The notes: generated by a model not told the origin, from the sequence alone. DNA of 47,450 nt from Candidatus Coprocola pullicola (GCA_018715395.1 DVLQ01000143.1:1-47450); one strand, 5' to 3'; shown: positions 1 through 8,616, counted from the stretch's first letter. Numbers and translations are program-made.

Positions 1-248
1 ATTTGTTGTGCCAAAAAATCCATAATTATTCACATATTTTCAAAGTACATACTTTTACTAACTAAAATTCAATGTTTTTAAAAAACTACTTGATTTTTAT
101 ATAGTTAGCTTCATTCTAAAATTATAATTAGGAAGTTTTATATACTAAAGTATTTTATTTATCCCTAATAGAACTAGAGGTTTTGTTAAGCCAAACCACC
201 CAAAAAAACATACCAAGAAACAAAATTCCCCAGTATATTTTAATATAT

Positions 249-1691
249 TTATGATAAAACAGAATCATCTTCTTGTTCAAAAAGAGAGGTATTTATCGTT
301 TCTCCTTCTACAACCGTTTTCTGCATACTTTCATCTGGCAAAACAGTAATATTTTCTTCCAAAGAATCCTCTTCTTCTTTCTTTTGCTCTTTTTGACTTT
401 GTGACGCCACAATTTCTTCTAACTTTTTATTTTCTCTTTCCAAAGAAGCAACTTTTTCTTTTAATACTATATTTTCTGTTTCCAATGCAGAAACTTGCGC
501 CGCCAAATTTTGTTTTTCTATTTCTACTCTATTTTGTCTTTCTCTCCAACGCATATTTAAATTTGCCAATTCCTCTCCTCGACGTACAAGAAGCTTTGTC
601 AATTCTTCTATTTGTCGATTTTTAGATTGTTGCGTTGTAGTAAAACTTCCCAGATAATCATGAGGTTCTTTGGAAGCTGCCATAATATCATTTTCCAAAA
701 GAATCACTGACGCCGCTGGTGTAAAAACTGCTAACTGAAATCCATTTTGACCATCTCCAAAAGCTTCTGAAGCATTTAAAATAGCTTTATCTTCTGTCAA
801 AAACTCTCCTTTGACACAATGATAAGGAAACAAAGCAGTATATCGTTCTATAGGGCTAAAACTATTTCCATTATCAACAGATTGGCAACAATAAGGCTGC
901 CCTGTAGCAGTCCACATAGCTTCCAGTTTATGATTTTTTTTAAAAATCAGACATTGTTCACAGCTTCCGCCTTCCCACAGCACACGAGGCGCGCTAATGG
1001 ATGTGGATTGTTTATATTGATATATCACTTGACTGCGAAAAAAACTTCTTACGATATACAACATATGTATTCTTTCTTCATCCTGTATAATAGATAAATC
1101 TGTACAAGGATAAGGCGTCTGTATAACAGGATACATACTTCCTATGGTGGAAGGAGAAAGAAGCATTTCTCTTACTGTGACTATATTTCTGGCAGTCCGA
1201 TAATAAAGCATGATGTGCCTTGGATTTCTTTTTCCTGTTAAAAAGGGTGTTTGTCCAAAGGGTAAAAATCTGTCAATCTGACAAGGCTTTTCCCATTTTC
1301 CATTGCGAAATACAGTATAAATCAGAGCATGGACGCCTGCTGTTTCTGTAGGCAAATGATAAAAAAGATGCAATGCCGATTGATCTATTGTCATAAAAAA
1401 TTTTGTTTGACTCAAGTCTTTTTTTTCAATAGAAATTTGTTTTCTATCCCATTGAATAAAATCTGCTGTCTTTACAATATAAAGTTCTCCCAATCTTGTA
1501 CTGTAAAGAAGAAAAACTTCCCCATTATAATAGCTTAATGCAAAAGAAGGATTCACCTCATCTGCTATCATCTGAGAATGAGACCAACCGGAGTTTGTGC
1601 CAACTTTAAAAAATAATGCATTTCTTTCAAAATAAACAATCAAAGTATCTTGATTTTTTGTTTTTAGATATTTGACATATGGTATTTGCAT
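249..1691 (-). CDS. Beta-propeller-like protein with C-terminal coiled coil
   Basis: 480 residues starting at an ATG behind AGGAGGATAGCAT. The first ~330 residues are repeated short beta-type segments like a sialidase/BNR propeller, with one clear Asp-box-like motif (SVDNGNSF). Residues ~350-435 form a heptad-rich Glu/Lys coiled coil, followed by an acidic tail. There is no signal peptide or membrane segment, so the protein looks cytoplasmic. I do not recognise a named family and see no catalytic sialidase arginine set, so an enzyme activity is not claimed. It stands alone, divergent from the mgtE leader. A scaffold or binding role is only a guess. It lies far from the phage island and is not obviously a tail fibre. 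Confidence 0.75.
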   Translation of the reverse strand: MQIPYVKYLKTKNQDTLIVYFERNALFFKVGTNSGWSHSQMIADEVNPSFALSYYNGEVFLLYSTRLGELYIVKTADFIQWDRKQISIEKKDLSQTKFFMTIDQSALHLFYHLPTETAGVHALIYTVFRNGKWEKPCQIDRFLPFGQTPFLTGKRNPRHIMLYYRTARNIVTVREMLLSPSTIGSMYPVIQTPYPCTDLSIIQDEERIHMLYIVRSFFRSQVIYQYKQSTSISAPRVLWEGGSCEQCLIFKKNHKLEAMWTATGQPYCCQSVDNGNSFSPIERYTALFPYHCVKGEFLTEDKAILNASEAFGDGQNGFQLAVFTPAASVILLENDIMAASKEPHDYLGSFTTTQQSKNRQIEELTKLLVRRGEELANLNMRWRERQNRVEIEKQNLAAQVSALETENIVLKEKVASLERENKKLEEIVASQSQKEQKKEEEDSLEENITVLPDESMQKTVVEGETINTSLFEQEDDSVLS

Positions 1692-1814
1692 ATGCTATCC
1701 TCCTAGGTTTTTAGCTAGTTTATGCAACTTCATGTAAAAAAAGAACAAAAACACATTTTTTCACATTTTATAGGAAAGAATTTTCAGGAAATATTAGGTT
1801 TTTTCAAACAATAC

Positions 1815-1843
1815 TTGACGGAATTTTTTCTAAAGCATATACT
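1815..1843 (+). promoter_or_regulatory. Sigma-A promoter for the leader ORF and mgtE
   Basis: TTGACG, a 17-base spacer, then TATACT. It starts a leader of about 235 bases ahead of mgtE. I saw no convincing M-box (ykoK-type) Mg riboswitch fold in this leader. Confidence 0.75.
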
Positions 1844-1875
1844 AAAAGAAAACACAAACATTGGAGGTGACCAAT

Positions 1876-1998
1876 ATGGACGGCAGTGGCAGTAGTCACA
1901 AAAGTGCAAATAATGACGGAATTGACTCGAAACAACAAAATAAAGCTATGACACAAAACAAATTATGCTGGGTATTTGGTCACTTTTTTACTTTTTGA
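1876..1998 (+). CDS. Small leader ORF upstream of mgtE (40 aa, possibly frameshifted)
   Basis: A 40-codon ORF with a strong ribosome binding site (TTGGAGGTGA, 5 bases before ATG). The product is polar (MDGSGSSHKSANND...) and ends in an aromatic stretch at a T-rich run. In the neighbouring frame the same run continues into a hydrophobic segment (LIIIAKALYACGSC) that overlaps the mgtE start. The ORF may therefore be a real short leader peptide, or the first half of a ~75-residue one-helix membrane protein broken by a one-base slip. I do not recognise a family. Its place between the promoter and mgtE allows a regulatory role, but that is not shown. Confidence 0.45.
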   Translation: MDGSGSSHKSANNDGIDSKQQNKAMTQNKLCWVFGHFFTF

Positions 1999-2085
1999 TA
2001 ATTATCGCCAAAGCCTTGTATGCCTGTGGAAGTTGTACCAGAGGCTTGTTTTTGTGCAAAAAAATTTTTGGTGAGGTGATATACT

Positions 2086-3438
2086 ATGAACGAATTAGAA
2101 CAAATCTACAACAAATTGATTCCTTTGATGGAAAAAGGGGATTATGTTACATTAAAACAAGAATTAAATGAAGAAAACCCTGCCAATATTGCAGAATTAT
2201 TTGAAGAACTGCCCGGAGAAAAACAACTGTTTCTTTTCCGTCTTTTAACAAAAGACGCAGCAGCAGAGGCTTTTTCTTATATGGATTCTGATACACAGGA
2301 GCATATTGTGCGTTCTATTACAGATAATGAAGTAAGAAATATAGTGGATGAATTGTTTTTGGACGATACGGTAGACTTTCTTTCAGAAGCGCCTGCAAAC
2401 CTTGTCAACAAAGTATTGCGCAACACAGATACGGCTACCAGAAAGCTCATCAACCAGTTTTTGAACTACCCGGACAATTCTGCAGGTAGTATTATGACAA
2501 TAGAATTTGTACAGCTTCGAGAAACTATGACAGTGGAAAGAGCCATGCGCTACTTAAGAAAAACAGGGCTTGATAAAGAAACTATATACACCTGCTATGT
2601 TTTAGATGAAAGGAAAATACTTTTAGGCGTTGTTCCACTGAGAACATTAATATTGGCAGAAGATGATGTTATTATAAAAGATTTGATGGAAGACGATGTT
2701 GTATCTGTTCATACATTAGATGATCAAGAGGACATCGCAAATATATTTAAAAAATATAACTGGATTTCACTTCCTGTTGTAGACAGAGAAAATCGTATGG
2801 TTGGTATCATCACCGTAGATGATATTGTGGACGTTATTGACCAGGAAACTACAGAAGACTTTGAAAAAATGGCTGCTTTGCTCCCTTCTGATGAAGAATA
2901 TTTAAAAACAAGCGTATTTGCATTGGCAAAAAACAGAATTGTATGGCTTTGTGTACTGATGCTTTCAGGAACTATTTCTGCTGTTATCATCAGTGGCTAT
3001 GAATCCCTTCTTAACGCCGCCGTAGTACTTTCCAGCTTTATTCCAACACTGACAGGTACGGGAGGAAACGCCGGTTCACAGGCTTCTACCATAATTATTC
3101 GCGGTATGGCCTTGGGAGAAATTCAGACAAAAGATATATTAAAAGTCATATGGAAAGAACTTCGTGTTGGTTTATTATGCGGTATATTGCTTGGCAGTAT
3201 CAATATGCTGCGTTTGACATTGTTTAGCACAAACACAAGCTTTTGGGTAGATTTGACTGTTTCTATCAGTATGTGTCTTGTGGTTGTGGTAGCAAAAAGT
3301 GTTGGCTGTCTTTTGCCCATTTTTGCAAAAATCATGAAATTTGACCCTGCTATTATGGCCGGTCCTTTGATTTCTACAGTGGTAGACGCCATTGCATTAG
3401 TTGTATTTTTTAACATTGCTCAAATATTTGTATTATAA
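2086..3438 (+). CDS. mgtE: Magnesium transporter MgtE
   Basis: 450 residues, the usual length. Residues ~1-125 are the superhelical MgtE N domain, ~130-255 two CBS domains that sense cytosolic Mg2+, and ~275-450 five transmembrane helices forming a homodimeric Mg2+ channel. The hallmark TGTGGNAGSQ lies between the first transmembrane helices. The start ATG follows GTGAGGTGATATACT. It is transcribed with the short ORF upstream from the promoter at 1815. Its 3' end runs straight into an IS200/IS605 remnant that begins at its stop codon, so any native terminator has been displaced. Confidence 0.95.
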   Translation: MNELEQIYNKLIPLMEKGDYVTLKQELNEENPANIAELFEELPGEKQLFLFRLLTKDAAAEAFSYMDSDTQEHIVRSITDNEVRNIVDELFLDDTVDFLSEAPANLVNKVLRNTDTATRKLINQFLNYPDNSAGSIMTIEFVQLRETMTVERAMRYLRKTGLDKETIYTCYVLDERKILLGVVPLRTLILAEDDVIIKDLMEDDVVSVHTLDDQEDIANIFKKYNWISLPVVDRENRMVGIITVDDIVDVIDQETTEDFEKMAALLPSDEEYLKTSVFALAKNRIVWLCVLMLSGTISAVIISGYESLLNAAVVLSSFIPTLTGTGGNAGSQASTIIIRGMALGEIQTKDILKVIWKELRVGLLCGILLGSINMLRLTLFSTNTSFWVDLTVSISMCLVVVVAKSVGCLLPIFAKIMKFDPAIMAGPLISTVVDAIALVVFFNIAQIFVL

Positions 3439-4235
3439 TCAGAACCATCGGCTTAGCCGGTGGTTTGCTTTGCCCCTAGAGGGGGCTGTTGCCAGCACGC
3501 TTTGAAACACTTTACTTCCCCAATTGCCGCCTTTGGCGGCTATTTTTATTATTACTTTCGTGCCGAAGGCTGCAGAGCAGCCTTTCACAACCGCCCGCTC
3601 TGCATGCGAGATGAAAGCTTAAGCAAAAAACATCGACCTTGTTGTAAAATAAGCCTAAAATTTTTACAGAAGAAAGGACGAGGCTTTTATGGCAAACAAT
3701 TTAGCACACAGGGTATGCAAGTATCATATCGTATTTACACCAAAGTATAGAAGAAAAATAATTTATTATGAGTTGAGAGCGAATATTCAAAAAATAATTA
3801 AGGATTTATGCAAATGGAAAAGTGTAGAAATGATTGAAGGTCATATGACGCCAGATGATATCCATATTCTGGTAGAGATTGCACCGAAAATGAGTGTAGC
3901 ACAATGGGATACTGAAAAGGAAAAAGTGCCATGATGATATGCAATGGTCATACAAATCTGAAGTATAAATTCGGAAATAGGAATTTCTGGACAACAGGAT
4001 ATTATGTAAATACGGTCGGGTGAAATACAGCAACAATTCAAAAATATATCAGAGAACAGCAAAAACAATATCAAATTGAAGACAAGCTGAATACAAAAGA
4101 GTATGAAGGTAGCAGAGAATTATACCACCAAGGCTTGAACAAAATGAAAGCCAGCGTCATTTAGGCACTGGCTCTTAATAAACCCTTATAGGGCTGGTGC
4201 AAACCACGTCTTTTAGGCGTGGTTCTGATTTACTT
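3437..4235 (+). mobile_element. Decayed IS200/IS605 element after mgtE
   Basis: The left side has an imperfect hairpin (AACCATCGGCTTAGCCGGTGGTTT). The right side has a matching hairpin (AAACCACGTCTTTTAGGCGTGGTT), typical of IS200/IS605 ends recognised as single-stranded DNA. A second hairpin, GCCGCCTTTGGCGGC followed by T-rich DNA, lies near 3527 and may act as a terminator for mgtE. A plus-strand tnpA pseudogene lies inside. There is no tnpB. Confidence 0.8.
3689..4165 (+). pseudogene. tnpA: IS200/IS605 TnpA (Y1 HUH transposase), broken
   Basis: The N-terminal part is clear (CKYHIVFTPKYRRK, typical of TnpA). The reading frame then breaks after about 80 codons; later segments in other frames (KYKFGNRNFW, TATIQKYI with the Tyr) continue the family sequence. 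The HUH motif, normally PDH-hydrophobic-H, reads PDDIH here, so one metal-binding His is replaced by Asp. The frame loss and the lost His make it inactive. Confidence 0.85.
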
Positions 4236-4740
4236 TTTCACTCGTAAACGGGTCAATCCACTCACTGAAACTGATTTGCCATACAGTTTTCATTTAACTA
4301 ATTATTCACGTATTTTTTTTGTTTTTTCCTACTATATCAATGTCATATCCTCCACACCAAAACATTCTATTTCCATATTTGTATTTTAAATTTGCATATC
4401 TATCAAAAATATTAGAGAACTTTTCCCTTTCAAATATCTAGCGATTGGGCGGTATACCAATCAGCATAGGTATATAATCCAGACAACATTTTGCCGCTAT
4501 CATTTCTATTGCTTTTCTTTCACATCATTGTCTAAATATTTTCCCTATTTCAGCTTTTATTTTGCCATATAGTATCTGTCTTCTATACTTTGGTGAGAAT
4601 ACAATATGATATTTCCATTCCCAACTTGTATGTGCTAAACGATTCCTATAAAAACCTCCTACGCTTTCTTATTTCTTAGCAGACTTAAGAAAGCATAGGA
4701 GGTTTTTAAAGCTCACTGATTCCCCTGACATAGCTGGGTA
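4236..4740 (-). mobile_element. Second IS200/IS605 remnant with a minus-strand tnpA pseudogene
   Basis: Read on the minus strand, the fragments resemble TnpA (KYHIVFSPKYRRQILYGK..., then EREKFSN and NLKYKYGNR) with several stops and frame changes. Its outer end near 4650-4710 is a long inverted repeat (AAAACCTCCTACGCTTTCTTA and its complement). The same sequence organisation recurs at 44546-45175. Confidence 0.75.
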
Positions 4741-4793
4741 ATTTTTATTGGTTTACCAAAAAAGCATATTGAAAATCCCATGGGCTTTTTTAT

Positions 4794-5339
4794 TTAGGCT
4801 GAAATTTGCGCTTGTTTTACACTTCTTTTTATAATAGGAGCAAGAAGTATTACAATTACTATTTTGCAAATATCTCCAGGTAAAAAAGGTATTACCGCAG
4901 AAACTGCCGCTTGTAAAAACGTTGTATTTGTAACCATGGCAAGCCATATTGTGCCAAAACAATACAAAAAAGTTGTTCCTATAATGATGCCCAATAACTG
5001 AATTCCTCTTGCATTTGGAAATGTTTCCGCAAAAAATCCTGTAAAAAATGCAAGAAAAAAATATCCTATTAAATATCCGCCCGTTGGTCCTGCTAATTTT
5101 GAAAAGCCGGCTGAAAATCCTGAAAAAACAGGAACTCCCACAATGCCTATCAAAAAATATAACAAGCAACAAATCATCCCTTTTTTCCAGCCTAATAAAT
5201 AAGCAGAAAAACAAACCACCAGTGAGGCAAGAGAAAGCGGTACAGGGCTAATGGGTATAGGAATGCTCATGGGTGCTACAATGCAGAGCAATGCCGTAAA
5301 TAACCCAATTAATGTCATTGTTTTTGTTGTAAAATACAT
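4794..5339 (-). CDS. bioY: Biotin ECF transporter substrate-binding protein BioY
   Basis: 181 residues from the chosen start, which follows AGGAGGTTATTT; the longer ORF-track start at 5438 has no such site. Six hydrophobic helices with the BioY signatures PISPVPLSLASL and GPTGGYLIGY place it in the membrane as the S component that captures biotin. It would work with shared EcfA/A'/T energising subunits encoded elsewhere. It is a single-gene unit with a ~245-base leader. Regulation by the biotin repressor BirA is indicated by the operator at 5615-5646. Confidence 0.92.
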   Translation of the reverse strand: MYFTTKTMTLIGLFTALLCIVAPMSIPIPISPVPLSLASLVVCFSAYLLGWKKGMICCLLYFLIGIVGVPVFSGFSAGFSKLAGPTGGYLIGYFFLAFFTGFFAETFPNARGIQLLGIIIGTTFLYCFGTIWLAMVTNTTFLQAAVSAVIPFLPGDICKIVIVILLAPIIKRSVKQAQISA

Positions 5340-5592
5340 AAATAACCTCCTAAGTTTTTCTTTTATTGTGTGACTTTCATATGAAATACAAAACGGCGCA
5401 AACATCGGCTTTTGTTCTTTTCTTACCCATTTAAACATATAAAACCATACTACATTTCTGATGTTGCTACATTATAGTACCACTTATAAGCATAGTCTGC
5501 TTTGTGAGAAAAATATAGATAAGGATACCAGTCTTTTTATATTTCATACATACAAATTTTTCATATTCAGTTTATTAATTCTTTTTTATCAC

Positions 5593-5621
5593 ATTATAAA
5601 AGAAGCAGATTGAATTGTCAA
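5593..5621 (-). promoter_or_regulatory. bioY promoter
   Basis: On the minus strand: TTGACA, a 17-base spacer, then TATAAT, a perfect sigma-A consensus. The -35 box lies inside the BirA-type operator. The stretch between this promoter and the bioY start (5340-5592) holds no other feature I can support. Confidence 0.85.
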
Positions 5622-5646
5622 CTTATATTTTTTATTTAGTTTACAA
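5615..5646. promoter_or_regulatory. BirA (biotin repressor) operator
   Basis: Inverted half-sites TTGTCAAC and GTTTACAA separated by 16 bases, one mismatch between arms. This is the known BirA box layout in Firmicutes. It overlaps the -35 box of the bioY promoter, so biotin-loaded BirA would block transcription. The site call rests on the pattern plus the adjacent bioY. Confidence 0.75.
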
Positions 5647-5668
5647 TCTATTTTTTATCATCAAGTTA

Positions 5669-5697
5669 TTGACAAATTGTATATATAGCATTATAGT
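5669..5697 (+). promoter_or_regulatory. Promoter of the GntR-ABC operon
   Basis: TTGACA, a 17-base spacer, TATAGT. The -10 box overlaps the left arm of the palindrome at 5694-5720. Confidence 0.8.
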
Positions 5698-5720
5698 GTA
5701 TATATACAATATATACACTA
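5694..5720. promoter_or_regulatory. Palindromic operator of the GntR repressor
   Basis: A perfect 12-base inverted repeat (TAGTGTATATAT and its complement) around a 3-base centre. It overlaps the -10 box and sits just upstream of the gntR ribosome binding site. YtrA-type GntR proteins bind such GTGTA...TACAC dyads, so autoregulation is expected. Confidence 0.75.
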
Positions 5721-5736
5721 AGAAAGGTGGACGTCG

Positions 5737-6123
5737 GTGGATATTATTTTAAGCACTACATCATCTACACCAATTTATGAACAGATTGTAACTCAAATCA
5801 AAAAACATATTATCAATGGACAATTAAAAGAAGGAGAGGCTCTGCCTTCTATGAGGACACTGGCAAAAGAATTACGCATCAGTGTCATCACCACAAAACG
5901 AGCCTATGAAGAATTAGAAAACGCCGGATTTATTGTGACAATCATGGGCAAAGGCAGTTTTGTAGCAACAAAAAATTTGCAGCTTATTCGAGAAGAACAG
6001 TTAAAAGAAATCGAATACCATATTCAGCAAGCTGTAGCATTGGCACAATCAAACGGTATTTCATTTGATGAATTATCAGAACTTTTAAAAATGATGTATG
6101 GAGAGGATATTTATGAAAAATAG
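5737..6123 (+). CDS. GntR-family repressor, YtrA type
   Basis: 128 residues from a GTG start behind AAGAAAGGTGG. A winged helix occupies residues ~10-75 (YEQIVTQIKKHI, PSMRTLAKELRIS), followed by a short helical dimerisation tail. That architecture and length are typical of the YtrA subfamily, which controls a neighbouring ABC transporter and its own operon. Its 3' end overlaps the next gene. The palindrome at 5694 is the likely operator. Confidence 0.9.
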   Translation: MDIILSTTSSTPIYEQIVTQIKKHIINGQLKEGEALPSMRTLAKELRISVITTKRAYEELENAGFIVTIMGKGSFVATKNLQLIREEQLKEIEYHIQQAVALAQSNGISFDELSELLKMMYGEDIYEK

Positions 6124-6988
6124 TTTATTATGGCATAAAGCAGAAAAAAAATTTGATTCTTTTTATTTGCATCCCACTACCATAGCAGTAGAACAAGGCA
6201 GTATTATGGGACTAATCGGACAAAACGGCTCTGGAAAAACAACGCTGATTAAACTGCTTTTTAATTTAATTCGTTTAGACGGCGGAGAAATCAAAGTATT
6301 TGATTTAGACAGCAGAAAACAAGAATTGCAAATTAAGCAAAGAATCGGTTTTGTCCCTGACAATAATCTATTCTATGAAAAATTTACACCCAAAGACATT
6401 CACAAAATATTATCAAAATTATATGAAAATTGGCAGGAAAATTTATTTTTTCAATATTTAGAAAAATTTGAAATCCCAAAAACAAAAAATATAGAACACT
6501 TTTCAATGGGTATGAAAAAAAAATTATTAATTGCCGCAGCCCTCAGTCACAAAGCAGAATTATTGATATTAGATGAGCCTATGAATGGTCTTGACCCTGT
6601 GGCAAGAGGAGAAATCAGAGATATCTTACAGGAATTTATAGAAACAGAAAATCATTCTGTATTATTATCTTCTCACATCACAGAAGATTTAGAAAAAATA
6701 GCAGACTATGTTACATTGATAGAAAAGGGACAAATTATTTTTAGTCAAAACAAAGAGATACTTTTAGAAAATTATGGTATCGCTCACATTGGAAAAAATG
6801 AATTTTCTGAAATCGAAAAACAATATTATGTGAGCTTTCGCAAAAATGCTTTTGGATATGATATGTTATTAAAAAATAAAAAAGCATTTTTAGAAAAATA
6901 TAGCGGCGCTGTCGTAGACAATGCGCACTTAGAAGACATTATGCTTTTTTATCATGAAAGAAAAAAAGGAGTGATAGCATCATGCTAG
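6113..6988 (+). CDS. ABC transporter ATP-binding protein (YtrB-like)
   Basis: The chosen start is the ATG at 6113, behind GGAGAGGATATTT and overlapping the gntR stop; the track start at 6098 lies within the ribosome binding site. Walker A is GQNGSGKTT, the signature is FSMGMKKKL, Walker B is LLILDEPMNGLDP and the switch His is in LLSSHI. A C-terminal extension of ~80 residues is typical of this group. It powers the permease encoded next. The substrate is unknown; related systems respond to cell-wall or antibiotic stress. Confidence 0.9.
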   Translation: MKNSLLWHKAEKKFDSFYLHPTTIAVEQGSIMGLIGQNGSGKTTLIKLLFNLIRLDGGEIKVFDLDSRKQELQIKQRIGFVPDNNLFYEKFTPKDIHKILSKLYENWQENLFFQYLEKFEIPKTKNIEHFSMGMKKKLLIAAALSHKAELLILDEPMNGLDPVARGEIRDILQEFIETENHSVLLSSHITEDLEKIADYVTLIEKGQIIFSQNKEILLENYGIAHIGKNEFSEIEKQYYVSFRKNAFGYDMLLKNKKAFLEKYSGAVVDNAHLEDIMLFYHERKKGVIASC

Positions 6989-7620
6989 GAATGCTTTTAA
7001 AAGATATCATCTACATCAAAAAACTTAAAAAAACGTTGCTCTATATCATTTTATTATTATTTTTTTTGAGTATATCAGGTTTATTTGAAACAAATTATCT
7101 TTCCAGTCTTTCTTATTTTGTCATGTTTTTTTGTGTAAATCTTTCTACACTGCCCTTTAGCTATGATAGTTACAGCCATTTTAGCGAATATCAATATGCC
7201 TTGCCTGTCAGCAGAAAAACAGCAGTATACAGCAGATATTTATTGGGATTAGTACTTTTTGGAATTTGTATTTTGTTTCAATCCTTTACAATATTGCTTG
7301 ACCTATTTTTGCAAAAAGAGATTGGTAATCCAGAAGAATTTATTATGATACAATTTAGCGCTGTATTATTTGTTCCTTTATTACAGTCTATCTTATTTCC
7401 TTTGTTATATAAATTTGGAGCAGAAAAGGGAAGATTATATATGGTTGGTATCATTATTTTTGTCTGTTGTATAGTAGGATTTTTTGTGACAGAATCAAAA
7501 CCAATCAATATTTCTATTCATCTCTTACCTTTTTTGATAGGCATACTGCTTTTCGTCACACTGTTTTATATTCTTTCTATGCTGCTTTGCATTAAAATCG
7601 AACAAAAAAATCAAAAATAA
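6982..7620 (+). CDS. ABC-2-type membrane permease subunit
   Basis: 212 residues with six predicted transmembrane helices and little soluble sequence, resembling the ABC2_membrane_5 type. It overlaps the ATPase gene by 7 bases, so the two are translationally coupled. The central loop has AEKGRLYMVGII, a pattern common in these permeases. The function is inferred from the operon. A hairpin terminator follows directly. Confidence 0.85.
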   Translation: MLGMLLKDIIYIKKLKKTLLYIILLLFFLSISGLFETNYLSSLSYFVMFFCVNLSTLPFSYDSYSHFSEYQYALPVSRKTAVYSRYLLGLVLFGICILFQSFTILLDLFLQKEIGNPEEFIMIQFSAVLFVPLLQSILFPLLYKFGAEKGRLYMVGIIIFVCCIVGFFVTESKPINISIHLLPFLIGILLFVTLFYILSMLLCIKIEQKNQK

Positions 7621-7645
7621 AAAAGGCGTCAAACGCCTTTTTTAT
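7617..7645. terminator. Bidirectional terminator
   Basis: AAAAAAGGCGT, loop CAA, ACGCCTTTTTT. It can end both the plus-strand ABC operon and the minus-strand flavodoxin gene, which converge here. Confidence 0.85.
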
Positions 7646-8187
7646 TTTGCCACTTCTTCTGCCACAATGATACCATTCATTTTATTGGCAAAAACCTGCA
7701 TTTTGTATTCTTCTATTGTAGAAAAATTTGTTTTTCCATCTAATTGTATCAACTGCCCTTTTTTATAAGCTTGATTTTTGGTAGCTATTTTTAATAATTT
7801 TTTTTCGATTGCCGTCATTTTATCATACTGAAAAAAACCACCTATTGAGGCAATGCAAGCGGCATGATTTACCAAATCTTTTGAAAAACTATTTAAAGCA
7901 TATCCTTTAATTTGATTATAAATTTCTGTCATACAGCAAAAACAAATACCAAAATGTCTTTCCAATAATTGCTGCTGATATTTTTTTGCAAACTTTTTTA
8001 CATATTTAGGCACATCGCCTGCATAGACAGCACTAAATATCACTACTTTTTTATATTTTGAAAAATCTATTTCTTTTGTTTCTTTTAAATCTACAATATC
8101 TACCTCTCCGTCCAGCATTTCTGCCAGTAACGTTGTATTTTCTCTTGTTGCACCATACTTAGATGCATAAGCCAACAATGTGTGCAA
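7642..8187 (-). CDS. Flavodoxin-family protein (HemG-like Flavodoxin_5)
   Basis: 181 residues from a TTG start behind AAAGGAGG. The FMN-binding loop is YASKYGATRENT, and a second FMN contact lies around VIFSAVYAGDVPKYVKKF. The fold matches the flavodoxin-like domain of menaquinone-dependent protoporphyrinogen oxidase, but many clostridial members lack a haem pathway, so the substrate is open. Cysteines in FGICFCCMTE are notable. It is cytoplasmic and probably a one- or two-electron carrier or small redox enzyme. Confidence 0.8.
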   Translation of the reverse strand: MHTLLAYASKYGATRENTTLLAEMLDGEVDIVDLKETKEIDFSKYKKVVIFSAVYAGDVPKYVKKFAKKYQQQLLERHFGICFCCMTEIYNQIKGYALNSFSKDLVNHAACIASIGGFFQYDKMTAIEKKLLKIATKNQAYKKGQLIQLDGKTNFSTIEEYKMQVFANKMNGIIVAEEVAK

Positions 8188-8217
8188 AAATTTTTTCCTC
8201 CTTTTTAAATAGAAACA

Positions 8218-8244
8218 GAGAAATCAAGCAAAGCCTGATTTCTC
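8218..8244 (-). terminator. Hairpin after the C_GCAxxG_C_C gene
   Basis: A 9-base perfect stem (GAGAAATCA and its complement) with a 9-base loop. The T-tail on the minus strand is weak, so termination is plausible rather than certain. Confidence 0.5.
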
Positions 8245-8253
8245 AAAAATTTT

Positions 8254-8616
8254 TTATTTCATTTGTGTAATCAGACGCTCTGTCAATTCTGCTACATATG
8301 CTAAAATTTCACTACAATCTTGTCTACAACAAGATAACTTACAGCAATTTAAAGAGCCAAATCTCTCATGAAAAGATAAAAACAACTGCATACGCAATGT
8401 TTTTGCCCTTTCTTCTTCAAAAAGTATTCCAAAGAGTTCTATTGCCGCTACCAATGCGCAGCAAATGCTTCCAACGCCAAAACCATTGCTAACAGCGCTA
8501 CAGCTGTTTTCCAATTCCTCTGAAATAACAATGCCAAAGTGTTCTGCTCCCGCTTTTAAAATTGCCAAAGAGCAATTATAGCCTTGTGCATAATAAAATA
8601 ATGCTCTCTCTTTCAT
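8254..8616 (-). CDS. C_GCAxxG_C_C-family (split-Soret-like) protein
   Basis: 120 residues, start ATG behind AAAGGAGGGAAGAAGG. The sequence begins with the family pattern (YYAQGYNCSLAIL) and has SNGFGVGSICCALVAA where the family has a Gly-rich Cys motif, then conserved cysteines near the C-terminus (CCKLSCCRQDC). The family is probably redox- or metal-related, but its biochemistry is not settled. It lies upstream of the flavodoxin gene on the same strand. Confidence 0.8.
   Translation of the reverse strand: MKERALFYYAQGYNCSLAILKAGAEHFGIVISEELENSCSAVSNGFGVGSICCALVAAIELFGILFEEERAKTLRMQLFLSFHERFGSLNCCKLSCCRQDCSEILAYVAELTERLITQMK

Noticed and set aside
3437-4740. IS605-type TnpB/omega RNA system
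   Set aside because: Only TnpA remnants are present; no TnpB motifs in any frame.
5048-5251. Plus-strand ORF opposite bioY
   Set aside because: A shadow of bioY without a ribosome binding site.
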